This document shows, piece by piece, positions 51,142-60,584 of a DNA stretch of 64,000 nt. The stretch spans positions 62,001-126,000 of the forward strand of contig CAWEQO010000012.1 in the NCBI GenBank assembly GCA_963811225.1, written 5' to 3'. This stretch comes from CAWEQO01 sp963811225 (GTDB lineage Bacteria > Chloroflexota > Anaerolineae > Anaerolineales > Anaerolineaceae). The notes under the pieces were generated by a model. That model saw only the letters and a program-made list of their open reading frames with translations. It did no database searches and was not told the origin of the DNA. Position 1 is the first letter of the stretch. Each line of letters begins with the position of its first letter. The position numbers and the translations under genes are program-made.

Positions 51142-52395
51142 ATGAACGATCGTCCACGAACCGCCATTCTACACTACACCGCCCCGCCGATCATCGGTGG
51201 GGTTGAGGCGGTGATTGAAAATCACGCCCGGGTGTTCGCCGGAAAAGGCTATCCGCTGGCGGTCATCGCCGGGCGCGGCGGCGAAGGCGGGCTGCTCGAC
51301 CCGGTTGAATACATCGAGATTCCGCTGGTGGATTCCAAGCACCCCGAGATCCTACCGCTGACCCAGAAGCTCCAGGAAGGCGTTGTGCCGGACAACTTCG
51401 GTGAGCTCACCGACCGCATGGTGGATCTGCTCAAGCCCGTCCTGGCGCCCTTCGACCAGTTGATCGTCCATAACATTTTTACCAAACAGTTCAACCTGCC
51501 GCTCACTGCGGCGCTTTTCCGCTTGCTCGGCCGGCCCGGGATCCCTCACATGATCGCGTGGGTTCACGACGTCGCCTGGACCAGCCCGCGCTCACGCCCC
51601 AAAATGCATGCGGGCTACCCCTGGGACCTGCTGCGCCGTTATGACCCCCGTATCGCCTGGGTGGCTGTATCCAAGCAGCGTCAGCGCGAGCTGATGGAAC
51701 TGTTTGAGATCGCCAAAGAGGATGTGAAGGTGATCTACAATGGAGTCGACCCGTACCTGCTGTTGAACATCACCCCCGAGGGCCGCAGCTTGATCGACCG
51801 CATCAACCTGTTCGAAAGCGACTTGATCATCCTGATGCCGGTGCGCGTCACCAAGTTGAAGAACATCGAGTTCGCCATGCGGATGCTGGCTGAATTGAAG
51901 AAGCATATCCCGAAGCCGCGCCTCATCCTGACGGGTCCGCCCGACCCGCACGAGGGCGACAGCATGGCCTATTTCCGCCAACTGCAGTCGCTGCGCGCCG
52001 AGTTAGGTGTTGAGGATGAAATGACCTTCGTCTACGAAGCTGGGCCGGACCCGGAGGTCGGCTGCCAGATTGGGATGGAGGTGGTCAGCGATTTGATGCG
52101 AGCCGCCGACCTGGTTTTCCTATCCAGTTACCTCGAAGGCTTTGGGATGTCCGTCCTGGAAGCCGGCATCCAGGGCATTCCTGTATTTTGCACACCGATC
52201 CCGGCTGCGCTGGAGATCGGCAAAGAGGACGTGCACATCATCGATATCGAAGCGCCGCCGGAACTGACCGCCCGCCAAATCATCGATTGGGCGCAGGAGG
52301 ATCCGATCTACGATCTGCGCAAACGCACCCGCCAGCGCTACACCTGGGGGGCGCTGTTCGAGCGTCAGATCAAGCCCCTGCTCCAGGAAGGTTGA
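51142..52395 (+). CDS. GT4-family glycosyltransferase in the solute operon
   Basis: The 417-residue protein is a GT-B fold GT4 enzyme: ILHYTAPPIIGGVEAVIENHARVF at the start, VKVIYNGVDPYLLL in the middle, then LIILMPVRVTKLKNIEFAMRMLAEL and SSYLEGFGMSVLEAGIQGIPVFCT with the E-x7-E donor motif. It lies between a GT20 enzyme and an OtsB-like phosphatase with gaps of 10 and 4 bases, so all three are probably made together. It may extend a glucosyl solute with a second sugar; the products are not determined by the sequence. Confidence 0.85.
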   Translation: MNDRPRTAILHYTAPPIIGGVEAVIENHARVFAGKGYPLAVIAGRGGEGGLLDPVEYIEIPLVDSKHPEILPLTQKLQEGVVPDNFGELTDRMVDLLKPVLAPFDQLIVHNIFTKQFNLPLTAALFRLLGRPGIPHMIAWVHDVAWTSPRSRPKMHAGYPWDLLRRYDPRIAWVAVSKQRQRELMELFEIAKEDVKVIYNGVDPYLLLNITPEGRSLIDRINLFESDLIILMPVRVTKLKNIEFAMRMLAELKKHIPKPRLILTGPPDPHEGDSMAYFRQLQSLRAELGVEDEMTFVYEAGPDPEVGCQIGMEVVSDLMRAADLVFLSSYLEGFGMSVLEAGIQGIPVFCTPIPAALEIGKEDVHIIDIEAPPELTARQIIDWAQEDPIYDLRKRTRQRYTWGALFERQIKPLLQEG

Positions 52396-52399
52396 TCCC

Positions 52400-53173
52400 A
52401 TGCCGCAAGTAGAGGGAAAAATCAAAAAACACCTGTCCGAGAAGAAGCCTATCTGGCTTTTTCTGGACTACGACGGTACCCTGGCTGATTTCGCCCCTAC
52501 GCCAGACGTGATCCTGCCAAACCCGCAAGTGATCGACCTGCTCACCCGACTGGAAAAGCAGCCTCTGCTGCGCATCTCGGTGATCAGCGGTCGCCGCCTC
52601 GAGCACATCGAGAAGCTGCTGCCGGTTCCGGGTCTCTTGTTGGCGGGCACTTACGGCATCGAGCTGTACCTCCCGGAGGGCAAGCGCCGGCAGCGTATCC
52701 AGCTCGAGTCGGTGCGCCCCGTGCTGGAAGAGATCAAGCCCAAATGGAAAAAGCTGATCGACGGCCGCGAAGGATTTTACCTGGAGGATAAGGGCTGGGC
52801 AATTGCCCTGCACGCCAAATATGCCGATGAGGCCTCCGCCGGGCCGGTGCTGACCGCCGCTCGAGAGGTAGCGCAGCTCGAAGCGCCCGATAATGAGTTC
52901 CGCATCCTGGGCGGTCACCGCTTCCTTGAAATCGGGTCGCTCCTGGCGGATAAAGGCACCGCCGTCCGCTACCTGGTGGAGAACTTTCCATTGGCGGAGG
53001 CCCTGTATATTTTTATGGGGGATGATGACAAGGATGAAGAAGCCTTCAAAGTGATCAAGGAGCTCGGTGGGCTGGCAGTCGTGGTGGCAAAAACCGCCCG
53101 GCCTAGCGTCGCCGATCTGCGCCTGGAAACGCCGAAGGACGCTCTCGCCTGGTTGGAGAAACAGTTTAGCTAA
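52400..53173 (+). CDS. OtsB-like trehalose-phosphatase family HAD phosphatase
   Basis: The 257-residue protein fits the HAD phosphatase of the trehalose pathway: WLFLDYDGTLADFAPTP near 18 with the nucleophile Asp, ISVISGRRLEHIEKLL, LAGTYGIELYLPEG, and the metal-binding FMGDDDKDEEAF block. It removes phosphate from trehalose-6-phosphate or a related sugar phosphate in the cytoplasm. It starts four bases after the GT4 gene and ends two bases before the next ATG. The product-removing role in this operon is inferred from order. Confidence 0.88.
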   Translation: MPQVEGKIKKHLSEKKPIWLFLDYDGTLADFAPTPDVILPNPQVIDLLTRLEKQPLLRISVISGRRLEHIEKLLPVPGLLLAGTYGIELYLPEGKRRQRIQLESVRPVLEEIKPKWKKLIDGREGFYLEDKGWAIALHAKYADEASAGPVLTAAREVAQLEAPDNEFRILGGHRFLEIGSLLADKGTAVRYLVENFPLAEALYIFMGDDDKDEEAFKVIKELGGLAVVVAKTARPSVADLRLETPKDALAWLEKQFS

Positions 53174-53174
53174 T

Positions 53175-56100
53175 ATGAAGCGCCATCTCTTTGTGGTACT
53201 CTCAATCTTGTTAACCTTCACAATGGCATACGCCGTCGCTCCAGAGCGAGCGGCTGTTCAGCAGTCCGCCAACTTAATCAAGAATGGCGATTTCGAATCC
53301 GGCACGAGCTACTGGGAAGGCCTTTCGGCGGCGCAGTTGGTCGACGACGACGCGCCCTCCAGGCAGAAGGTTGTCAAAATAACCGGCGGTGAAGTCACGC
53401 AAGGTCTGATCGCGGTGACGCCGGGCGTCAACTACGTTCTGACCGCCTGGTTCAAGTGGACAACCTTTCAGGGGGAAGATTGGGGGTACGATCGCATTGC
53501 CGTGTTCGGCCCCGATTTTACTGAAATCGCTTCGATCAATAACTTGCACGCCAATGCCACGCAGGGTATCTGGAAAAAAGTTGCTTTAACCTTCACCGCC
53601 TCCACCACCAGCGTGCGGATTAATTTTGGCATGTTCGGTCCGCAGAACCAGGTGGAGCTGTACTTCGACCAGCTGCAGATGTTCCAGCGCACGCAGAACC
53701 TACCGCCTAAAATGACCCTGCTGCAGGCGGCGCAAACCGAAGGTCAGGCACCCTTCACCACCGGCTTCCAATCCGACGCCTCCGACATGGACGGCGCTAT
53801 CCAGCATTACCACTGGGACTTCGGCGACGGCTCTGTCTCGACCCAGGCGTCACCCCAGCACACCTACCTGAGCCGCGGCAGCTACCTCGCCAAATTGACC
53901 GTCTGGGACAATGACGGCGCTTTGGCGCAGCAAGCCCTATCCATCAAAGTCACGGACGATGTTTCGCCTTCGGTGCAGATCACGGCGCCCAACTTGACCG
54001 AGCGCTTCATGGGCGATTCCCGCCAAATGCAGTTGAGAGGCAGCGCCAGCGCTACCGGCGGCAGTCAGGTCGCTTCTGTGGTGTGGGACAACATCTCGAC
54101 CGGCGAGGCCGGGTCAGCGCAAATTGACGCACAAGCCTCCGCTGCCAACGACGGCGTCAATTGGACTTCCAGCTCGGTCCATCTGAAGCCGGGCACGAAC
54201 GAGATCCTGATCAGCGTCACAGATAATCAGGGCCGGGTGGGCACGAACCGCTTCACCATCCTGCGCAATCAGAGCCAGCCGGTGGTAACCAACCTCTCGC
54301 CGCTGCCGAAGTCCGTTCCGGTCTATGAGAAAGTTGAGCTGAGCTTCGATTTGGACACCGTCGCCAGCGTTCCCTTCTACCATTACGACCCCAATCCGCC
54401 GGCGGGCATTCCCCCCAGCGTTGGGGTCAGCGTGCAGGCGGCCATCACCACCCCTTCTGGCAAAACCCTGACACAGCCTGGCTTTTACATGACCGTGGTC
54501 GACCAACTGCCCTGCGGCGACGGACCGTGCTTCCAGCAGACAAACCAAAGCCGCTGGATGGTGCGCTTCAGTCCGCAAGAGGTGGGAACGTATCGGCTGT
54601 CGCTGAACGTTGAGGACGCCTCCGGCAAGATCAGCGTGCCGGTGGGTAGCTTTCAAGCCGCACAGCCAGACAAACCTGGCTTCATTCGTGTCAGCCCCAC
54701 CGACACCCGCTACTTCGAATATTCTAACGGCACGCTGTACTGGCCCGGTGGCCCGGCCTCAGGGCCCGATTATGCGCAGTACAAATATACCGGGCTTAAC
54801 CTTGAACGTCCCTGGATGGCCGGGATCGGCGCTTACAGCACCAACTTCGCCCGTTGGATGTCAACCGGCAAGGGCCTCGGCAACGAGGGCTACGATTCGC
54901 AGCTGAGCTTCGAGAGCCACTTCCCAGGTCGTCAGCTTTCACAGCTGATCCAGGCTCCGGACGCCTCGCGCCTGTGGATCGGATGGCTGAACGGCGCTCC
55001 TTACCGTACTGTGCTGAAAGAGGGCAGCCGGTATCAGTTGATGGTGCGCTTTAAAACCGAAGGCATTACCGGTCCGGTAGACCCAGCCTACCCCTACGGC
55101 TTTGCCGTCAAGAAAACCGCCTGGCCCAGCGACAACTTCGCCGCCGACAACCGCGAGGCCCCCTCGTTCATCCCCATCACCGGTCAAAATCAGGACTGGC
55201 ATACCGTGGTCAGCCGCTTCACCGCCGGCGAGAAGGACGCCGACAAGAGCCGCCCCTACATCAACCTGTATCTGGATAACGTCAGCGCCGGTAAAGTCTA
55301 CATCGACCACTTTAGCCTGCGCGAGGTGCTGTCGGATGGCGCTTTCGGCGGGGAGTTGATCGTTAACGCCGACGCCAACTTACAGTCCTACGTCGACCCG
55401 GGCGGCGCAGCCTACATCGACTGGCAGGTGCAGCAGGGCGAGCAGAATGGGGTCTATTTCAAGTACGTCGTGCATGACAAGCGCGACTGGATCCAAAATC
55501 ACTTGCTGGCGAATGGCGTCTTCGCCGAGAAGGGCGATGGCTACTACCAGCCAGGCGGAACCGCCGCGCACTGGCTGCTGGAGCAGTGGTGGTGCTACAT
55601 CGCCGCCCGCTGGGGCTACTCGACCGCCATTCACTCGTGGGAGCTGAACAACGAGGGCCCTCCCGATGATCCTTCCCACTACCAGCTCGCCCAGGATTTC
55701 GCCCGCTTCATGCACCAGACCAACTCGCACCCACACCTGGTGACCACATCCTTCTGGTCTGGCTGGCAGGGGAATTTCTTCGGGAATCATCAGCAGTATC
55801 CCGACATCGGCTATGCGGATGTGCATGAGTACATTCAGGATAAACAAGAGGCCACCCATCTGCCGGAGTGGCAGATTAACAGGGGCGCTGAGTACTACCA
55901 GAATCCGATCGGTAAGCCGGTGATGCGCGGCGAAACCGGTATCGGCCGGCCAGGTGACGATTTCTATGAGCTGCTCAAGCAGCCCAACGACGGCGCATGG
56001 TATCACAACTTGCTCTGGTCGCAGCTTGGGCCGAACGTGGTCTACAATCCAAATTACTGGTGGAGCGACCACATCAAGCAAATCGATATGCCTGCCGTCA

Positions 56101-56486
56101 GCCGGGCCTTCTACCGCTTCGTCAGCAGCCTGGACGTGAACACCGGTGGTTACTCCGGGTTAGATACCGCATCGGATAATTCGAGCCTGTGGATCACCGG
56201 TCAGAAGAATCCGGTCACCGGTAAGGCCTTTTTATGGATCCAAAATAAGGGCCATACCTGGCCGACCACATTGAAAGACAGTGCGAGCCGCACTCCAGCC
56301 GCCCAATCGGGTACAATTACCTTAACATTGAAGCCACAGACCACCACCTATCAGATCGAATGGTGGGATACGGATACCGGGCAAGTGACCGACACCGACA
56401 GCATCACGAGCAGCGGCGCAGGGACCGTGTCTTTGTTCGTGCGCGACCTGACCGGTGACGTGGCGGTCAAGATCGAGCCGAAGTAG
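53175..56486 (+). CDS. Secreted multidomain clan GH-A-like glycoside hydrolase
   Basis: The 1103-residue protein starts with a Sec signal (LFVVLSILLTFTMAYAVA). A carbohydrate-binding beta domain follows (NLIKNGDFESGTSYWEG, to about 170), then a PKD domain (HYHWDFGDGSVSTQASPQHTY, about 175-265) and an Ig-like region. The rest looks like a split TIM barrel: SWELNNEGPP near 821 with a candidate acid/base Glu, and VMRGETGIGRP near 917 with a candidate nucleophile. A second beta domain sits within it. It lies two bases after the phosphatase gene but is exported, so its job differs from solute synthesis. The substrate is unknown; no close family could be named. Confidence 0.75.
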   Translation: MKRHLFVVLSILLTFTMAYAVAPERAAVQQSANLIKNGDFESGTSYWEGLSAAQLVDDDAPSRQKVVKITGGEVTQGLIAVTPGVNYVLTAWFKWTTFQGEDWGYDRIAVFGPDFTEIASINNLHANATQGIWKKVALTFTASTTSVRINFGMFGPQNQVELYFDQLQMFQRTQNLPPKMTLLQAAQTEGQAPFTTGFQSDASDMDGAIQHYHWDFGDGSVSTQASPQHTYLSRGSYLAKLTVWDNDGALAQQALSIKVTDDVSPSVQITAPNLTERFMGDSRQMQLRGSASATGGSQVASVVWDNISTGEAGSAQIDAQASAANDGVNWTSSSVHLKPGTNEILISVTDNQGRVGTNRFTILRNQSQPVVTNLSPLPKSVPVYEKVELSFDLDTVASVPFYHYDPNPPAGIPPSVGVSVQAAITTPSGKTLTQPGFYMTVVDQLPCGDGPCFQQTNQSRWMVRFSPQEVGTYRLSLNVEDASGKISVPVGSFQAAQPDKPGFIRVSPTDTRYFEYSNGTLYWPGGPASGPDYAQYKYTGLNLERPWMAGIGAYSTNFARWMSTGKGLGNEGYDSQLSFESHFPGRQLSQLIQAPDASRLWIGWLNGAPYRTVLKEGSRYQLMVRFKTEGITGPVDPAYPYGFAVKKTAWPSDNFAADNREAPSFIPITGQNQDWHTVVSRFTAGEKDADKSRPYINLYLDNVSAGKVYIDHFSLREVLSDGAFGGELIVNADANLQSYVDPGGAAYIDWQVQQGEQNGVYFKYVVHDKRDWIQNHLLANGVFAEKGDGYYQPGGTAAHWLLEQWWCYIAARWGYSTAIHSWELNNEGPPDDPSHYQLAQDFARFMHQTNSHPHLVTTSFWSGWQGNFFGNHQQYPDIGYADVHEYIQDKQEATHLPEWQINRGAEYYQNPIGKPVMRGETGIGRPGDDFYELLKQPNDGAWYHNLLWSQLGPNVVYNPNYWWSDHIKQIDMPAVSRAFYRFVSSLDVNTGGYSGLDTASDNSSLWITGQKNPVTGKAFLWIQNKGHTWPTTLKDSASRTPAAQSGTITLTLKPQTTTYQIEWWDTDTGQVTDTDSITSSGAGTVSLFVRDLTGDVAVKIEPK

Positions 56487-56543
56487 AACCTTTTCAGTTC
56501 CCATCACCTACACAAAGTTGGGGGGTAATACCAACAGAGAAGA

Positions 56544-58076
56544 ATGCAAACCCAAACCACAACTGACGCATCAACAAAAACAGAAGCAAAAAAGGAGAGC
56601 CTCGTACACTTCCTCCTTTTCTTAATCTTATTGGTAACCTACACTTACATCTTCCCCCGTTGGGCCGACTGGAGCCAGAACTCACGCGCCAACCTGACCC
56701 TGGCCATCGTGGATGACCATTCACTGATGGTTGATAAATATATGGGCAACACGGGTGACTATGCGCATTATGCTGGGCATTATTATACCGATAAAGCCCC
56801 AGGGCCGTCGTTTGCCGCTGTGCCGTTCTATGCCGCCGCCCGGCCGCTCTTGCGTTCCGCGCCAATGCAAGCGGCCATCGAACGTCTCAGCCAATCGCCC
56901 GCCTTCGCCGATACACTCAACGAACAGGGCACCGGCTTGCTGACCGATAAGATCTATTACATGGCGGTGTTGATGATCATCACCTTCTTTGTGATCACCA
57001 TCCCGGCTGCTCTCTTAGGTGTGCTGCTGTACAGCTTCCTACGCATTCTTACCGTCGGCCGCGAGTGGGCCATCGCCATCACCCTCATCTACGGTCTGGC
57101 GACCACCGCTTTCACCTATTCGAGCGTATTCTACAGCCACCAGCTGACCGCCTTTTTGCTGTTCGCTGCCTTCTTCCTTGGCTTCCGCATACGCCGCAAA
57201 GAGATTTCTCCCGCCTGGGTAATCCTGGCCGGAGGTATGTTGGGGTTTTCTCTGATCTCGGAATACCCCACCTTCTTGATCGCGGCGGCCATCTTCCTGT
57301 ATATCCTGCTCACCATCCCCAATAAAACCTGGACTGCCGGTTTTCTGGCTGGCGGCTTGATCCCAGGAGCCCTGTTAATCGCCTACGATATGGCCATCTT
57401 TGGCACGCCGCTGCCCATTGGCTACGAATACTCTGAGAATTACACCGCCGTCCATAACGTTGGCCTGTTCAGCTTGACCTACCCACACCTGTCGTACTTG
57501 TGGGGCATTACCTTTGGCTCGTTCCGCGGCCTGTTTTACGTGGCGCCGGTGCTGCTGATTGCCGTATCCGGGCTGATCGTCTGGTGGCTGTGGGGCCGCT
57601 TCCGCGCCGAAGCCCTGATCAGCGCCTGGGCCTTTGTCAGCTTCCTTCTGTTCAACGGCTCGTCGATCATGTGGCAGGGTGGCTTCTCGGTCGGCCCGCG
57701 CTATCTGGTGCCGATGCTGCCGTTCCTGACGCTTGGGTTCGGTCCCTTCGCCATCCGCTTCGGCGAACGCATGTGGGCCCGCGTCCTCACCGGCGTACTG
57801 GCGGTCGCATCGCTCCTGCTGGTTTGGATCGAGACCCTCGGCGGGCAGAGCTTCCCGGATTGGACCCGAGTTCCTTTGTTGAACTACTCCATTCCGAACG
57901 TGCTGGCCGGGGATATCGCTCGTAATTGGGGGATGCTGTTGGGTTTACACCAGGCTGCCAGCTTGCTGCCGCTGCTGCTCTTCCTGGTCATCGGGATTGC
58001 CGCACTCCTCCGCGTCCAGGCCGTCTCGCAATCGTCGGGGCATACGTTGGAAGAGGCCGCAGAACAAAGGTTTTAG
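56544..58076 (+). CDS. Polytopic membrane protein, GT-C-like glycosyltransferase candidate
   Basis: The 510-residue protein has about 11 predicted membrane helices and a large first outside loop with DDHSLMVDKYMGNTGDYAHYAGHYYTDKAPGPSF split over two strands; the acidic DD pair there is typical of GT-C enzymes that use lipid-linked sugars. The end has a short cytoplasmic tail. No named subfamily is clear. It precedes a second GT-C-like gene and follows the secreted hydrolase, so the three may act on a surface polysaccharide or glycoprotein. Confidence 0.7.
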   Translation: MQTQTTTDASTKTEAKKESLVHFLLFLILLVTYTYIFPRWADWSQNSRANLTLAIVDDHSLMVDKYMGNTGDYAHYAGHYYTDKAPGPSFAAVPFYAAARPLLRSAPMQAAIERLSQSPAFADTLNEQGTGLLTDKIYYMAVLMIITFFVITIPAALLGVLLYSFLRILTVGREWAIAITLIYGLATTAFTYSSVFYSHQLTAFLLFAAFFLGFRIRRKEISPAWVILAGGMLGFSLISEYPTFLIAAAIFLYILLTIPNKTWTAGFLAGGLIPGALLIAYDMAIFGTPLPIGYEYSENYTAVHNVGLFSLTYPHLSYLWGITFGSFRGLFYVAPVLLIAVSGLIVWWLWGRFRAEALISAWAFVSFLLFNGSSIMWQGGFSVGPRYLVPMLPFLTLGFGPFAIRFGERMWARVLTGVLAVASLLLVWIETLGGQSFPDWTRVPLLNYSIPNVLAGDIARNWGMLLGLHQAASLLPLLLFLVIGIAALLRVQAVSQSSGHTLEEAAEQRF

Positions 58077-58080
58077 CTCC

Positions 58081-59568
58081 ATGAAATTGAGACGGACCGA
58101 CTTATCGTTCATGTTTGGCTTCGCCATCCTGGCATTCTTGCTGCGGCTGCCGTTCCGCAGCCATTACCTGTACCACTGGGATTCGGTCAACTTCGCCCTG
58201 AGCCTGGAGAAATTCGACGTCCGCCTGCATCAGCCGCAGCCGCCTGGATACATCTTGTATTCCTACCTGGGTCGGGCGGTCAACTTCTTCATCGGAGACG
58301 CCAACACCAGTCTGGTGATTTTGAGCCTGGTGGCGGGCATCCTGGGCGTCGTCGCAATCTACTGGCTGGGAATGGTGATGTTCGATCGAGCCACCGCCAT
58401 CACAGCGGCGCTGTTCGTGCTAACCTCGCCTCTGCACTGGTTCTACGCCGAGGTTGCCCTGTCTTACGAGCTCGAGTATTTTTTCGTGATCATGATTGCC
58501 GGGTTCGCTTACCTGCTGATCCGCGGTCGGCACAACCTGTGGCCCTTGCTGGCGCTGACGCTTGGGATTGCAGGCGGTGTGCGCCAGAACACGCTCGTAT
58601 TCCTGCTGCCGCTGTTCCTGCTGGCGCTGCTGTTTTTGAATTGGCGGCAGCGCATCCTCAGCGCCGGTCTGCTAGGCGGGGTAACGCTGGCCTGGCTGGC
58701 GCCGATGGTCTTGCTCTCCGGCGGTTTGCAGGGCTACCTGGCCGTGCTGACGAGTGGCAGCAGCGTGGTCGCCGAGGGCTCGTCGGTGTTCTCGCCGCTG
58801 CAAGTGCTGATCAACGGCGTTCGCCTGACAGCCTTCATCAGCTACGCCCTGATCATCGGCAACCTGCTGTTTGTGTATGGATTGTGGCTGCTGGTCAAGA
58901 ACTGGCGCAGGGTGCTGCGCGATCGGCGCGCCTGGGTATTGGGCGTCTGGGCCATCCCGGCCATGCTCTTTTACGGGCTGCTCTATGTGCGCCAGCATGG
59001 GCACATCTTCACCTTCCTGCCTGCGCTGATGCTCGTGGCTGCCTTCCTGGCGGTCAAAGCCGGGCGGAGCCTGGCAGCCGGCCTGCGCTCCCCGGCTTCA
59101 GCCGGCCTGGTCCCCGGGGTGGTCGCCCTGGTCAGTGCGCTGTTCTTTCTGTTCGCACCGGCGCAGCTGTTCGGGCGGGACAACGTGATCATGCAAACCC
59201 CCAGCCGCAACACGATCCGCTACCGCGACACCTCCCTGGCAGAGCGCATCCAAACGGTGCGGGCGCAGTTCGACCCGCAAAGCACGGTTGTGCTCGGCGG
59301 CGGTTGGGACTTCCGCATCCCGGACTACTACCTGCGCGACTTCCAGCTAACGCATCTCTCCTACCAGCTCAAACCTCAGCCCACCCTGCTGCCCGATAAC
59401 GTGAACACGGTCGTCTTCATCGAGCCGGTGTACCCCAAAGACATCCTCGAAAAGCTGCCGCACCAGGCCATCCCCCTCCCTGACGGTGACAAGATCGAGT
59501 ACGTCACCTGGCAGAAGGGCATGCACGCCGAGCTGTGCACGGACTGCTTCGATCTGATTGCCCCATAA
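58081..59568 (+). CDS. Second polytopic GT-C-like (PMT/ArnT-type) glycosyltransferase candidate
   Basis: The 495-residue protein has many membrane helices. A first loop near 34-50 has HWDSVNFALSLEKFDV, with an acidic residue at the place used by GT-C enzymes. PPGYILYSYLGRAVNFFIGD then follows, as in the glycosyltransferase 39/dolichyl-phosphate-mannose families. A soluble C-terminal part (about 385-495, VVLGGGWDFRIPDYYLRDF) faces outside. It probably moves a sugar from a lipid carrier to a protein or lipid acceptor. ATG 58081 is the only start giving an N-terminal helix at the right place. Its stop directly precedes the 44-bp palindrome. Confidence 0.72.
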   Translation: MKLRRTDLSFMFGFAILAFLLRLPFRSHYLYHWDSVNFALSLEKFDVRLHQPQPPGYILYSYLGRAVNFFIGDANTSLVILSLVAGILGVVAIYWLGMVMFDRATAITAALFVLTSPLHWFYAEVALSYELEYFFVIMIAGFAYLLIRGRHNLWPLLALTLGIAGGVRQNTLVFLLPLFLLALLFLNWRQRILSAGLLGGVTLAWLAPMVLLSGGLQGYLAVLTSGSSVVAEGSSVFSPLQVLINGVRLTAFISYALIIGNLLFVYGLWLLVKNWRRVLRDRRAWVLGVWAIPAMLFYGLLYVRQHGHIFTFLPALMLVAAFLAVKAGRSLAAGLRSPASAGLVPGVVALVSALFFLFAPAQLFGRDNVIMQTPSRNTIRYRDTSLAERIQTVRAQFDPQSTVVLGGGWDFRIPDYYLRDFQLTHLSYQLKPQPTLLPDNVNTVVFIEPVYPKDILEKLPHQAIPLPDGDKIEYVTWQKGMHAELCTDCFDLIAP

Positions 59569-59662
59569 CCGACAAGAAACGCTCTGGGCCCCTCTTGCGA
59601 AGCCCTCTCTCCAAAAAAGGAGAGAGGGCTTCGCAAGAGGGGCCCAGAGCGTTTCTTGTCGG
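59569..59662. terminator. 44-bp perfect palindrome between convergent genes
   Basis: Arms 59569-59612 and 59619-59662 are exact reverse complements over 44 bases around six A residues. The left arm starts on the first base after the stop of the GT-C-like gene; the opposing rfbD gene ends 38 bases beyond the right arm. It has no T-run at the stem base, so its role as a terminator is inferred from position. Confidence 0.92.
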
Positions 59663-59699
59663 GCAACGGCTTCTTCTGATCACATAATGGCTATGCGCA

Positions 59700-60584
59700 T
59701 CATGCTTCCATATCCATCGCCAGGGCCAGGGCTTCCTTCCAGGGCGGCAGGCGCAGGCCGAAGGTCTCGGCAAACTTGTCGCAGTTCAGCGCCGAGTAGG
59801 CCGGGCGCTCTGCTGGAGCCGGGAACTCGGCGGTTTTTGCCCGTTCCATGCGCTCCAACACCTGCTCCTCGCGGTGCGGGTCCATCTCCACCACCGCCTG
59901 GGCCCACTCGTATCGATTGGCCGGGCCATCCCCGGCCAGGTGGTACAACCCTGCCGTCTGTGCCAGCCATCCGGCCGGGTCGTCCCGCCCCTGCGCCACA
60001 GCCTGGACGGTCAACTCGGCCAACAGGCGCGCCCAGGTGGGGCTGCCCACTTGATCGTCGACGATGAGCAGTGTGTCTTTGGCTCGGGCCCACTCCAGCA
60101 CCTTGCTCGTGAAGCTGTCGCGTCGTAAGCTGTACACCATGCTGGTGCGCAGGATCCAATAGGCTCCGCCCGCTCCTTCTGTCTCTTGCTCGCCCTCCAG
60201 CTTGGTTTGCCCGTAAACGCTAAGCGGGTTCGTCTGCTCATCTTCCCGGTAGGGCGCGCCCTTCTTGCCATCGAAAACAAAATCGGTGGAGTAATGGATA
60301 AAACCGGCCTGCATCTGCCTGGATGCTTCTGCCAGCTCGCGCACGGCGGTGGCATTCACCAGCCGTGCCATCTCCGGCTCGGATTCCGCCTTGTCCACGG
60401 CGGTGTAGGCCACCGCATTCAAGATCAGGCCCGGCTTCTGTTCAAGGACGAAGTCTCTCAGCGCCTTGGGCTTAGTAAAGTCAACCTCCGGAAAATCATA
60501 CGCCGCCACCTCCCCCATCCCGGCCAGCGCCCGGCGCAGCTCCCAGCCCAATTGGCCAAACTTACCCAGCAGCAAAATCTTCAT
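59700..60584 (-). CDS. rfbD: dTDP-4-dehydrorhamnose reductase
   Basis: The 294-residue SDR-type protein matches RfbD: ILLLGKFGQLGWELRRAL with the nucleotide loop, NAVAYTAVDKAESE, HYSTDFVFDGKKG with Ser-Thr-Asp, and YGQTKLEGE with Tyr and Lys of the active site. It makes dTDP-L-rhamnose, the last step of the pathway, using NADPH or NADH. Its ATG overlaps the end of rfbA by 23 bases. rfbB (the 4,6-dehydratase) is not in the window. Confidence 0.94.
   Translation of the reverse strand: MKILLLGKFGQLGWELRRALAGMGEVAAYDFPEVDFTKPKALRDFVLEQKPGLILNAVAYTAVDKAESEPEMARLVNATAVRELAEASRQMQAGFIHYSTDFVFDGKKGAPYREDEQTNPLSVYGQTKLEGEQETEGAGGAYWILRTSMVYSLRRDSFTSKVLEWARAKDTLLIVDDQVGSPTWARLLAELTVQAVAQGRDDPAGWLAQTAGLYHLAGDGPANRYEWAQAVVEMDPHREEQVLERMERAKTAEFPAPAERPAYSALNCDKFAETFGLRLPPWKEALALAMDMEA

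Noticed and set aside
14377..59662. Miniature transposons as the source of the long palindromes
   Set aside because: The palindromes share no sequence with each other, have no flanking target duplications that I can see, and match gene stops exactly.
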